Assembly: GCA_020633325.1 (NCBI GenBank)
Contig: JACKDX010000001.1
Location: 1,488,001 to 1,552,000, forward strand
Source: Myxococcales bacterium
GTDB taxonomy: Bacteria > Myxococcota_A > Polyangia > Polyangiales > GCA-016699535
Reading direction: 5' to 3'
Length of the DNA stretch: 64,000 bases
Shown: one piece after another, positions 33,193 to 41,381 of the stretch
How the letters are laid out: every line of letters begins with the position of its first letter
How positions within the stretch are numbered: the stretch's first letter is position 1
Position numbers and translations under genes: made by a program
The notes under the pieces: generated by a model
Told to the model about the DNA's origin: nothing
Database searches by the model: none
The model's input: the letters and a program-made list of their open reading frames with translations, nothing else

Positions 33193-34133
33193 CAGAGCTT
33201 TCCGCAATAGCCGCCTCCGGCGGGGCAGGCAAAACCATCGGGGCAATGTGCACCCGCATTGCAGGCGTAGGTGCAGACCTTTGGTCCAGCGCCAGGTATG
33301 GGCTCGCACAGGCCATCATCGAGGTCTGACACGCCACAGTCGCTATCTATTGAGCAGGGTTTGGGGACATCCCCGGTCAAATCCAGCACCGCACGACACG
33401 TCGTTAGGGGCTCGGCCACCCCGCAGAAGATCTTGCCTGTGACGCCCGAGAGGGTCGTGCGGGCAAGGGCACTGCTGTAGGGTTTAGAACACTCCAGATC
33501 TGCATCCTTTAGGCAATGGCCGCCGAGTTGGGTGACGGGGCCGCCTTCGGGGCTAAACTGCATGGGGACGCACAAGAGGGTTTCTGCGCACTCGCTATCG
33601 GCTTTACAGGGAGAGCACGTCTGGACAGTGCCCCTGGGGGTGCTGGTGCAGGTGTGGGTCGCGGGGTCACAGGCGTTGAGGCCGCAGGTAACAGCCTCAG
33701 TCTCGACCGTGCACTCAAGGCACGTGCCAGTCTCCGCATCGCAAACGGGCAGGCTGGCATCGGTGCACTCACACGGGACGCAGGCGTGAGAGACGGCGTT
33801 ACAGTAAGGGCGCTCGGGGATGTGGTCACAGTCCGCATCATGCTGACATGCGGCGCATACATGCAGCTCTGGGTCGCACACAGGGGCTTCGTTATTGGTG
33901 CACTCGGTGTTCTTCAGACAGGCGACGCACTGGCCTAGGGGCTCATCACAGTAGGGCGCTTCTCGATCATCCGCGCAGTGCGCACTCTGCAAACACGCCA
34001 CACATGTCTTGAGGGTAAGGTGGCAATAGGGAAGCTCGCCTTCGCAACGCTTCCCGCACGGCCCGTCTTTATCGACGGTGCATGTCGTGATGAGCAGGAG
34101 CAGGAGGCAGGCGCTTGTGTAACGGGGTCTCAT
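33192..34133 (-). CDS. Cys-rich tandem lipoprotein, copy E (long variant)
   Basis: 313 residues from ATG 34133, inside TGATG with the upstream copy's stop. The signal peptide MRPRYTSACLLLLLITTC ends in a lipobox-like ITTC. The mature protein is a chain of short units of the form C..C....C......C (VACLKNTECTNNEAPVCD, AACQHDADCDHIPERPYC), as in myxococcal Cys-rich repeats. Next comes a conserved block (CSPCKADSECAETLLCVPMQ) and a C-terminal unit ending ACNAGAHCPDGFACPAGGGY. It carries the longer middle module (ELHVCAACQHDADC ... CLECTVETEAVTC) shared with 35874-36818. It is the last full gene of the array. Surface exposed; function unknown. Confidence 0.75.
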   Translation of the reverse strand: MRPRYTSACLLLLLITTCTVDKDGPCGKRCEGELPYCHLTLKTCVACLQSAHCADDREAPYCDEPLGQCVACLKNTECTNNEAPVCDPELHVCAACQHDADCDHIPERPYCNAVSHACVPCECTDASLPVCDAETGTCLECTVETEAVTCGLNACDPATHTCTSTPRGTVQTCSPCKADSECAETLLCVPMQFSPEGGPVTQLGGHCLKDADLECSKPYSSALARTTLSGVTGKIFCGVAEPLTTCRAVLDLTGDVPKPCSIDSDCGVSDLDDGLCEPIPGAGPKVCTYACNAGAHCPDGFACPAGGGYCGKL

Positions 34134-35002
34134 CAGAGCTTTCCGCAATAGCCGCCTCCGGCGGGGCAGGCAAAACCATCGGGGCAATGTGCACCCGCAT
34201 TGCAGGCGTAGGTGCAGACCTTTGGTCCAGCGCCAGGTATGGGCTCGCACAGGCCATCATCGAGGTCTGACACGCCACAGTCGCTATCTATTGAGCAGGG
34301 TTTGGGGACATCCCCGGTCAAATCCAGCACCGCACGACACGTCGTTAGGGGCTCGGCCACCCCGCAGAAGATCTTGCCTGTGACGCCCGAGAGGGTCGTG
34401 CGGGCAAGGGCACTGCTGTAGGGTTTAGAACACTCCAGATCTGCATCCTTTAGGCAATGGCCGCCGAGTTGGGTGACGGGGCCGCCTTCGGGGCTAAACT
34501 GCATGGGGACGCACAAGAGGGTTTCTGCGCACTCGCTATCGGCTTTACAGGGAGAGCACGTCTGGACAGTGCCCCTGGGGGTGCTGGTGCAGGTGTGGGT
34601 CGCGGGGTCACAGGCGTTGAGGCCGCAGGCAGTGGCCTCCGTCTGTATGGTGCAGGCCACGCAGGTGCCATCCTCGCATATACCCAGTCCCAGGTGCGCG
34701 CATTGTCCGTCGTCCGTGCAAGGTTGGCAGGTGTGGTCTGGGTCGCACACAGGGGCTTCGTTATTGGTGCACTCGGTGTTCTTCAGACAGGCGACGCACT
34801 GGCCTAGGGGCTCATCACAGTAGGGCGCTTCTCGATCATCCGCGCAGTGCGCACTCTGCAAACACGCCACACATGTCTTGAGGGTAAGGTGGCAATAGGG
34901 AAGCTCGCCTTCGCAACGCTTCCCGCACGGCCCGTCTTTATCGACGGTGCATGTCGTGATGAGCAGGAGCAGGATGCAGGCGCTTGTGTAACGGGGTCTC
35001 AT
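34133..35002 (-). CDS. Cys-rich tandem lipoprotein, copy D (short variant)
   Basis: 289 residues, ATG at 35002 in TGATG. Nearly identical in DNA to its neighbours, apart from blocks. The middle module is the short type (DHTCQPCTDDGQCAHLG, VACTIQTEATACGLN). The late unit is GDVPKPCSIDSDCG, shared with copy E, and the ECSKPYSS block also goes with copy E. This patchwork shows duplication plus gene conversion. The lipobox is ITTC. No enzyme motif. Confidence 0.75.
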   Translation of the reverse strand: MRPRYTSACILLLLITTCTVDKDGPCGKRCEGELPYCHLTLKTCVACLQSAHCADDREAPYCDEPLGQCVACLKNTECTNNEAPVCDPDHTCQPCTDDGQCAHLGLGICEDGTCVACTIQTEATACGLNACDPATHTCTSTPRGTVQTCSPCKADSECAETLLCVPMQFSPEGGPVTQLGGHCLKDADLECSKPYSSALARTTLSGVTGKIFCGVAEPLTTCRAVLDLTGDVPKPCSIDSDCGVSDLDDGLCEPIPGAGPKVCTYACNAGAHCPDGFACPAGGGYCGKL

Positions 35003-35874
35003 CAGAGCTTTCCGCAATAGCCGCCTCCGGCGGGGCAGGCAAAACCATCGGGGCAATGTGCACCCGCATTGCAGGCGTAGGTGCAGACCTTTGGTCCAGC
35101 GCCAGGTATGGGCTCGCACAGGCCATCATCGAGGTCTGACACGCCACAGTCGCTATCCGTGCTACACGCTTTTGGTCCGGTGCCGCCGGTCAAATCCAGC
35201 ACCGCACGACACGTCGTCAGGGGCTCGGCCACCCCGCAGAAGATCTTGCCTGTGACGCCCGAGAGGGTCGTGCGGGCAAGGGCACTGCTGTAGGGGTTAG
35301 AACACTCCAGATCTGCATCCTTTAGGCAATGGCCGCCGAGTTGGGTGACGGGGCCGCCTTCGGGACTAAACTGCATAGGGACGCACAAGAGGGTTTCTGC
35401 GCACTCGCTATCGGCTTTACAGGGAGAGCACGTCTGGACAGTGCCCCTGGGGGTGCTGGTGCAGGTGTGGGTCGCGGGGTCACAGGCGTTGAGGCCGCAG
35501 GCAGTGGCCTCCGTCTGTATGGTGCAGGCCACGCAGGTGCCATCCTCGCATATACCCAGTCCCAGGTGCGCGCATTGTCCGTCGTCCGTGCAAGGTTGGC
35601 AGGTGTGGTCTGGGTCGCACACAGGGGCTTCGTTATTGGTGCACTCGGTGTTCTTCAGACAGGCGACGCACTGGCCTAGGGGCTCATCACAGTAGGGCGC
35701 TTCTCGATCATCCGCGCAGTGCGCACTCTGCAAACACGCCACACATGTCTTGAGGGTAAGGTGGCAATAGGGAAGCTCGCCTTCGCAACGCTTCCCGCAC
35801 GGCCCGTCTTTATCGACGGTGCATGTCGTGATGAGCAGGAGCAGGATGCAGGCGCTTGTGTAACGGGGTCTCAT
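35002..35874 (-). CDS. Cys-rich tandem lipoprotein, copy C (short variant)
   Basis: 290 residues, ATG at 35874 in TGATG. It has the short middle module like copies D and A. The late unit is GGTGPKACSTDSDCG and it has ECSNPYSS, both shared with copy B at 35874-36818. It otherwise matches copy D almost base for base, including synonymous positions. Lipoprotein signal as in copy D. Confidence 0.75.
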   Translation of the reverse strand: MRPRYTSACILLLLITTCTVDKDGPCGKRCEGELPYCHLTLKTCVACLQSAHCADDREAPYCDEPLGQCVACLKNTECTNNEAPVCDPDHTCQPCTDDGQCAHLGLGICEDGTCVACTIQTEATACGLNACDPATHTCTSTPRGTVQTCSPCKADSECAETLLCVPMQFSPEGGPVTQLGGHCLKDADLECSNPYSSALARTTLSGVTGKIFCGVAEPLTTCRAVLDLTGGTGPKACSTDSDCGVSDLDDGLCEPIPGAGPKVCTYACNAGAHCPDGFACPAGGGYCGKL

Positions 35875-36818
35875 CAGAGCTTTCCGCAATAGCCGCCTCC
35901 GGCGGGGCAGGCAAAACCATCGGGGCAATGTGCACCCGCATTGCAGGCGTAGGTGCAGACCTTTGGTCCAGCGCCAGGTATGGGCTCGCACAGGCCATCA
36001 TCGAGGTCTGACACGCCACAGTCGCTATCCGTGCTACACGCTTTTGGTCCGGTGCCGCCGGTCAAATCCAGCACCGCACGACACGTCGTCAGGGGCTCGG
36101 CCACCCCGCAGAAGATCTTGCCTGTGACGCCCGAGAGGGTCGTGCGGGCAAGGGCACTGCTGTAGGGGTTAGAACACTCCAGATCTGCATCCTTTAGGCA
36201 ATGGCCGCCGAGTTGGGTGACGGGGCCGCCTTCGGGACTAAACTGCATAGGGACGCACAAGAGGGTTTCTGCGCACTCGCTATCGGCTTTACAGGGAGAG
36301 CACGTCTGGACAGTGCCCCTGGGGGTGCTGGTGCAGGTGTGGGTCGCGGGGTCACAGGCGTTGAGGCCGCAGGTAACAGCCTCAGTCTCGACCGTGCACT
36401 CAAGGCACGTGCCAGTCTCCGCATCGCAAACGGGCAGGCTGGCATCGGTGCATGCACACGGGACGCAGGCGTGAGAGACGGCGTTACAGTAAGGGCGCTC
36501 GGGGATGTGGTCACAGTCCGCATCATGCTGACATGCGGCGCATACATGCAGCTCTGGGTCGCACACAGGGGCTTCGTTATTGGTGCACTCGGTGTTCTTC
36601 AGACAGGCGACGCACTGGCCTAGGGGCTCATCACAGTAGGGCGCTTCTCGATCATCCGCGCAGTGCGCACTCTGCAAACACGCCACACATGTCTTGAGGG
36701 TAAGGTGGCAATAGGGAAGCTCGCCTTCGCAACGCTTCCCGCACGGCCCGTCTTTATCGACGGTGCATGTCGTGATGAGCAGGAGCAGGATGCAGGCGCT
36801 TGTGTAACGGGGTCTCAT
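35874..36818 (-). CDS. Cys-rich tandem lipoprotein, copy B (long variant)
   Basis: 314 residues, ATG at 36818 in TGATG. It carries the long middle module found otherwise only in copy E, with one difference (VPCACTDASLP for VPCECTDASLP). Its C-terminal blocks are those of copy C. The same modules thus occur in non-adjacent copies, which points to recombination between copies and not simple stepwise duplication. Signal peptide with lipobox ITTC. Confidence 0.75.
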   Translation of the reverse strand: MRPRYTSACILLLLITTCTVDKDGPCGKRCEGELPYCHLTLKTCVACLQSAHCADDREAPYCDEPLGQCVACLKNTECTNNEAPVCDPELHVCAACQHDADCDHIPERPYCNAVSHACVPCACTDASLPVCDAETGTCLECTVETEAVTCGLNACDPATHTCTSTPRGTVQTCSPCKADSECAETLLCVPMQFSPEGGPVTQLGGHCLKDADLECSNPYSSALARTTLSGVTGKIFCGVAEPLTTCRAVLDLTGGTGPKACSTDSDCGVSDLDDGLCEPIPGAGPKVCTYACNAGAHCPDGFACPAGGGYCGKL

Positions 36819-37711
36819 CAGAGCTTTCCGCAATAGCCGCCTCCGGCGGGGCAGGCAAAACCATCGGGGCAATGTGCACCCGCATTGCAGGCGTAGGTGC
36901 AGCCGCCGACGTTCGGGGTATTGCAGATGCCATCATCGAGGTCTGACACGCCACAGTCGCTATCCGTGCTACACGCTTTTGGTCCGGTGCCGCCGGTCAA
37001 ATCCAGCACCGCACGACACGTCGTCAGGGGCTCGGCCACCCCGCAGAAGATCTTGCCTGTGACGCCCGAGAGGGTCGTGCGGGCAAGGGCACTGCTGTAG
37101 GGGTTTTCGCAACCGTCGTCTGTGGGCTTCTCGCTTAGGCAATGGCCGCCGAGTTGGGTGACGGGGCCGCCTTCGGGGCTAAACTGCATGGGGACGCACA
37201 AGAGGGTTTCTGCGCACTCGCTATCGGCTTTACAGGGAGAGCACGTCTGGACAGTGCCCCTGGGGGTGCTGGTGCAGGTGTGGGTCGCGGGGTCACAGGC
37301 GTTGAGGCCGCAGGCAGTGGCCTCCGTCTGTATGGTGCAGGCCACGCAGGTGCCATCCTCGCATATACCCAGTCCCAGGTGCGCGCATTGTCCGTCGTCC
37401 GTGCAAGGTTGGCAGGTGTGGTCTGGGTCGCACACAGGGGCTTCGTTATTGGTGCACTCGGTGTTCTTCAGACAGGCGACGCACTGGCCTAGGGGCTCAT
37501 CACAGTAGGGCGCTTCTCGATCATCCGCGCAGTGCGCACTCTGCAAACACGCCACACATGTCTTGAGGGTAAGGTGGCAATAGGGAAGCTCGCCTTCGCA
37601 ACGCTTCCCGCACGGCCCGTCTTTGGGATCGTCCGAGGACGTGAAGCGACACGAACACAGTGCGGCCAACACCATCACCAAAACCATGTTGCACTTATGC
37701 GAGCTCGGCAT
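36818..37711 (-). CDS. Cys-rich tandem lipoprotein, copy A (first of array)
   Basis: 297 residues from ATG 37711, directly after the TAA of the PEGA gene. This founder-like copy has a different leader (MPSSHKCNMVLVMVLAALCSC), a different linker (RFTSSDDPKDGPC) and unique blocks (SEKPTDDGCENPYSS; DDGICNTPNVGGC). The middle module is the short type. The other copies have the MRPRYTSAC leader, so the founder was modified before it multiplied, or two families recombined. Surface lipoprotein; about one residue in ten is Cys, implying many disulfides and oxidative folding in the periplasm. Confidence 0.75.
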   Translation of the reverse strand: MPSSHKCNMVLVMVLAALCSCRFTSSDDPKDGPCGKRCEGELPYCHLTLKTCVACLQSAHCADDREAPYCDEPLGQCVACLKNTECTNNEAPVCDPDHTCQPCTDDGQCAHLGLGICEDGTCVACTIQTEATACGLNACDPATHTCTSTPRGTVQTCSPCKADSECAETLLCVPMQFSPEGGPVTQLGGHCLSEKPTDDGCENPYSSALARTTLSGVTGKIFCGVAEPLTTCRAVLDLTGGTGPKACSTDSDCGVSDLDDGICNTPNVGGCTYACNAGAHCPDGFACPAGGGYCGKL

Positions 37712-38749
37712 TTAAAACTCCCCCGTAATTTTCAATCCATAATGATGCGCCTGTGGCCGGATGTCTGGCTCGATTGGAAGCGGCTTGGCCAGCAAGAAAA
37801 ACAATGCGCCTCCCAGGCTCGCGACGCCAGCGCCAAGGGCAAGATAGGCACGGTAATCCATATTTCCGCGAGCGTCGCATAGACCGCTGTCATCGACATC
37901 CCCGCTGCACTGCCCGTCGTCCACCGCCGTCCGAACGAAGGAGGTGATGCCCCAGGCGGCAGGCAGCAAGAAGCCCCCCGCAATGACGTAATTCCATGGT
38001 GAGGGGGATGAGGCAGAGCGGTCCTGCGAGTCACTGCCCGATGCACCCCAAGGTTTGAGGTGTACGGTCATGCTGTAGCGATGCGAGTCGGTGGAGGCAT
38101 CCACCACGCGCCCCTCGGCTCGGTAGCCCTGCATTTCGACACGTACTCGGTGTCGTCCGGGAAGCAGCTTTCCTTCCCAGGGCACATCCCCCACTGCGCG
38201 GCCATCCACAAGCACGGACGCGCCCACCGGTGTGCCATCCACCCTGAGCGATAAATCGGCCTGAACGGCCAAAAGCGCATCAAAGGCGTGGTCGAGGGCG
38301 GTCGCTGTTGCGCGTGACAAATCGCCTGTGCCAATCTCCGCGGCACCTTCGGCGTATGCGCCGTGCGCATCGTAGAGGCCCACGGAGAAGTTGTGTGGCC
38401 TGGCTTGGCCCGCCTCATCGGCGCGCGTCCATAGTCGGTTTCTGATCAACAACGCGGCTCCAAGCTCGGTAAGAAGCCGTTTGACACACTCGCCGCGTTC
38501 ACACGGCTCAGTCTTGTCTTTTCTTGTGCGTGCCGTTTCAGCGGGAATAACACGATAGCCCCGCTTCCTGAGCGTGTCCTTGATCGATTGCTCAATGGTG
38601 GCGAGATCTTTGGGCTCGACGGGATGTTCTGAGCGCAACGGAAACAGCGCTGCTATTTTGTCCTGTGCCCGGGCTAAAGGAGCGTCGCTTGTCCCCATTC
38701 CCCAAAGCGCCATCGTCAACGCGGCAATCCATAATCGGTGTGTGAGCAT
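37712..38749 (-). CDS. PEGA-like membrane protein
   Basis: 345 residues. A cleavable signal (MLTHRLWIAALTMALWGMG...) is followed by a domain of about 130 residues (IAALFPLRSEHPVEPKDLAT, CVKRLLTELGAALLIRNRLW). It resembles the caspase-like or CsgG-like front part of myxobacterial PEGA proteins. A PEGA-type beta unit comes next: LSLRVDGTPVGASVLVDGRA then VPWEGKLLPGRHRVRVEMQG. Two C-terminal membrane helices lie at about 255-275 and 305-325. It abuts the first Cys-rich copy with no gap and lies 9 bases after the 569-residue gene, so the three types form one operon. A scaffold role for the lipoproteins is inferred. Confidence 0.7.
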   Translation of the reverse strand: MLTHRLWIAALTMALWGMGTSDAPLARAQDKIAALFPLRSEHPVEPKDLATIEQSIKDTLRKRGYRVIPAETARTRKDKTEPCERGECVKRLLTELGAALLIRNRLWTRADEAGQARPHNFSVGLYDAHGAYAEGAAEIGTGDLSRATATALDHAFDALLAVQADLSLRVDGTPVGASVLVDGRAVGDVPWEGKLLPGRHRVRVEMQGYRAEGRVVDASTDSHRYSMTVHLKPWGASGSDSQDRSASSPSPWNYVIAGGFLLPAAWGITSFVRTAVDDGQCSGDVDDSGLCDARGNMDYRAYLALGAGVASLGGALFFLLAKPLPIEPDIRPQAHHYGLKITGEF

Positions 38750-38758
38750 ATCGTTTTC

Positions 38759-40468
38759 CTAGTTTCGCATAAGAAATCCAAATGAAAATCCGTGCGCGCT
38801 GACTTGTGTGCTGGCCGCGACCTGGGAACTATCGCCCATCACTTCGCGCAAGAGATACGTGACAGGTATTCCCACCAATGGTAGCGAGGTCAACAGAACC
38901 ATATCACCGAGCCCGGAGTTTATCTTTTCGTGAAAGCACTGCCCGCTCTGGGTGCCCCTGACGGTGCACTCTGACGGCACGAGCGCCGCAATTGTCCCTA
39001 ATGCTGCGCCGGTGAGACCGATCCCCCCAGCCAGCCATGCCCACCACGGTACGCCAGGCTGGGCAGGCAGCCAAAAATGCCACGACGCGCTGAGCGAGAG
39101 TGCGCCCAGGCCGCCAAACAGCCAATGCCAGCCCCGTGTCCCGCCCTCGCCCGAGGCGTCGACATAGTGCTGGCGCAGGATCCAACCCGTGCCGAGGCCC
39201 GCCACTCCCAAACCGGCCAGCCCAGCGCCAAGCCATATAGGGCCTATGTCATCGTTCTTCTCCACTTCGGACGGCATATCGAGCGAAGCGGGATGCCAGG
39301 GCTTGGCCTCGATGGGCCGGGCCGAGCTCAAATCGACGGACCGCTCACTGATCAGCTCGTTGATGGCCGTGCTTGCGGCATCCCAGGCGAAGCCATCGCC
39401 CTTCGGGGTGAGGCGCAGCCAGACTGAGGCTACGATTTGGTTGCGCGCCGGGACGAAACGGTCGATGCGCACCCGCCGCTCGCCCAGGGGAGCGACGACA
39501 AAGACCTCGCTTGCGTTGGCCGCATCGGCGAGTTTGTGAAGGTCCGCGGTCAAACGCGTGCTCATGATGCCCGGTGTGGCGTAATGGAGGCCGAGCTCAC
39601 CATCGTCGGTGGAGAAGGCGCGATCGAAGACGCTGTCGATGACGACGCGCAAAGAATCGGCGCCCAAATGGACGCGGTGCACTCGACTCGCGCCCGACAC
39701 GGGACACTCAAGTTGCGTCCAGTAGGAGCCGCCGGGCAACGGGCCACTTTGAAAGGGCGTCTGTCCGTAGCGCCGGCCGTTGAGAAAGACCGCACAGTTT
39801 GACTCGGTGCTGTTGATGGACAACGTGCCGTGCTTTTGCGCGTGCAAGTCGCTGTCCGCCTTCATGATCAACGACACCACCTCTGGGGGATGAAGATGCG
39901 TGCTAGGTCGAGCATCCGGCACGAGACGTCGGCACTTGAGCGCGTAGCGGTATGCCTCATCGATCTTGCCGTCGTAATGAAGGGCCCTTACCTCAAGCAA
40001 ACAAATGTCAAATATGCGGGCTGCGTCTTCGTCGCGACGGTTGGTGCCATCGAGCAGCGTGTCGAGCGGGTTGAGGCAGGCTTCGACCGTTTGCTGCGTG
40101 CGTTTGGCTTGGCCGTCCACAATGTAGTTCAAGGCGCCGTCCCAACATTGCTGGAGGGTGTGACGCTGTTTGTCGTCCATCTGAAACATGGGCCGGGAGA
40201 AGTTGTTTTCAAACCAACTTGTGGCCTCGCGCCCGGTGTAGACCGGAAAGCCAATCGCCGTCATCGTGTCTTCAAGCGAGCGCGTCGCGCCTACGGCATC
40301 TTCGCGCGCTTGCGGAGATCCGGTAGCCATCACCAGTAGCCACCTGGGGGAAGAATCGCCGGCCATGGCGGAAAGGCTCGTGCCCATGACGGTCAAAAAC
40401 ACCGCATACCCCCGCCAATGCCTCAATGGATGCCGCCACACCGAGGGCGAAGGTAGCAAACAATACAC
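38759..40468 (-). CDS. PEGA-like multi-helix membrane protein
   Basis: 569 residues; first gene of the operon that leads into the Cys-rich array. A signal sequence (about 1-36) precedes a soluble region with a TPR-like stretch (ARIFDICLLEVRALHYDGKI) and a PEGA-type unit (HGTLSINSTESNCAVFLNGR then RYGQTPFQSGPLPGGSYW). Four hydrophobic helices close the protein (about residues 425-450, 463-480, 486-508, 532-552), and the C-terminus is inside or periplasmic. The layout parallels the 345-residue neighbour. Unknown function; probably envelope-located with that protein. Confidence 0.65.
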   Translation of the reverse strand: MYCLLPSPSVWRHPLRHWRGYAVFLTVMGTSLSAMAGDSSPRWLLVMATGSPQAREDAVGATRSLEDTMTAIGFPVYTGREATSWFENNFSRPMFQMDDKQRHTLQQCWDGALNYIVDGQAKRTQQTVEACLNPLDTLLDGTNRRDEDAARIFDICLLEVRALHYDGKIDEAYRYALKCRRLVPDARPSTHLHPPEVVSLIMKADSDLHAQKHGTLSINSTESNCAVFLNGRRYGQTPFQSGPLPGGSYWTQLECPVSGASRVHRVHLGADSLRVVIDSVFDRAFSTDDGELGLHYATPGIMSTRLTADLHKLADAANASEVFVVAPLGERRVRIDRFVPARNQIVASVWLRLTPKGDGFAWDAASTAINELISERSVDLSSARPIEAKPWHPASLDMPSEVEKNDDIGPIWLGAGLAGLGVAGLGTGWILRQHYVDASGEGGTRGWHWLFGGLGALSLSASWHFWLPAQPGVPWWAWLAGGIGLTGAALGTIAALVPSECTVRGTQSGQCFHEKINSGLGDMVLLTSLPLVGIPVTYLLREVMGDSSQVAASTQVSAHGFSFGFLMRN

Positions 40469-40615
40469 AGGTCTCCAAGGATTCTATGCGCCTCGTACAC
40501 CAAGCGGGTGGGGCGAGGATGTGTCTCGAGTGCTTCTTTGCTCTCTCGCCTAGAGGAAGTGTGCGACGTCAGTCACCCCGCTAAGGCGTTTCACGCGCGC
40601 GGTGAGCGGTGAACG

Positions 40616-41110
40616 CTAGGGGCCCCCGCCACCACCGCCCCCAGCACCGCCTCCCGAGCCACCCCCGGAGCCGCCTCCTGATCCAGCGCCGACTGAGGGG
40701 CCGCCACCTGATCCGCTACCCGTCGAGGGGCCGCTTCCGGTCGACGGACCGGCACCCTGCCCGGTGCCCACTGAGGGGCTACCGATGCCGGACTGGCTGC
40801 CCGTTCCAGGCGTATGCACCGAGGTTTCCGGTTGATTGGTCCGGCCGCGGGGCCCTTTGGCGGAGCTACCGGTCGCAGCACCGTTGCCGCCTGCAGCGCC
40901 GGCTGCTCCGGCATTGCTCCTTTTGTCGGGAGTGGGTTCTTCGGCGATTTCGTCGAGGGAACTCAACTCCGCCTCGTCTTGCGCCTCCGCCACTTGCTCG
41001 GTCGTTGCGGGTTTGTAACCCTCGTAGGGATGCGAATGAGCGCACCCCACGAGCGCCACGCCGCCAAATCCTACCCCAAGCCACACATAGGGATGCCATC
41101 GAGACGTCAT
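40616..41110 (-). CDS. Gly/Ser-rich low-complexity lipoprotein
   Basis: 164 residues from ATG 41110, chosen because GGAGGG precedes it and MTSRWHPYVWLGVGFGGVAL with lipobox LVGC follows. After an acidic stretch (EQVAEAQDEAELSSLDEIAE) the protein is almost pure Gly/Ser/Pro/Thr (GPSTGSGPSTGSGSGGG...), ending in a run of glycines. It is a flexible, probably surface-exposed tether. The repeats in DNA could make it slippage-prone. No binding motif. Confidence 0.65.
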   Translation of the reverse strand: MTSRWHPYVWLGVGFGGVALVGCAHSHPYEGYKPATTEQVAEAQDEAELSSLDEIAEEPTPDKRSNAGAAGAAGGNGAATGSSAKGPRGRTNQPETSVHTPGTGSQSGIGSPSVGTGQGAGPSTGSGPSTGSGSGGGPSVGAGSGGGSGGGSGGGAGGGGGGGP

Positions 41111-41137
41111 ACAAACCCTCCACTTCGTTACGGCCAT

Positions 41138-41381
41138 CGATGCACAACACGTGCCAGGCGCAACCCACTGAAGTTATTATTAAAAACGCGTGCTATTTCA
41201 CCCCAGTGTGGCAAACTGCCACAGTTACGCCTGAATCTCGCGCGCGGAAGGGTAGCTTCTGTAGGAGCCTTAAGGCCGTTGCTGAAAGCCGAATATGAGG
41301 TAGCCCCTGCCTTTCAGCGCAACATTCGGCGGCGCTGTAAGAGCAGGCGGCCAACCGTGCCGCGTCTCGAGCCTACCACGC
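41138..41381. other. Intergenic region, possible weak repeat copy
   Basis: No gene. Bases 41162-41198 (ACCCACTGAAGTTATTATTA ... AACGCGTGCTATTT) loosely resemble the core end and tail of the dispersed repeat at 3836-3880. The similarity is low and may be chance. Confidence 0.25.

Noticed and set aside
33657..33664. GGGGTCAC in the Cys-rich genes as a further dispersed-repeat copy
   Set aside because: It is inside a conserved coding block (Cys-Asp-Pro-Ala) and lacks the rest of the repeat core and the tail.
33192..37711. CRISPR array
   Set aside because: The repeats are about 0.9 kb genes with lipoprotein signals, not 25-40 bp units with spacers.
40616..41018. Plus-strand frames opposite the Gly-rich lipoprotein
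   Set aside because: They are Arg/Pro/Ala-rich mirror images of the Gly/Ser repeat with no start signals.
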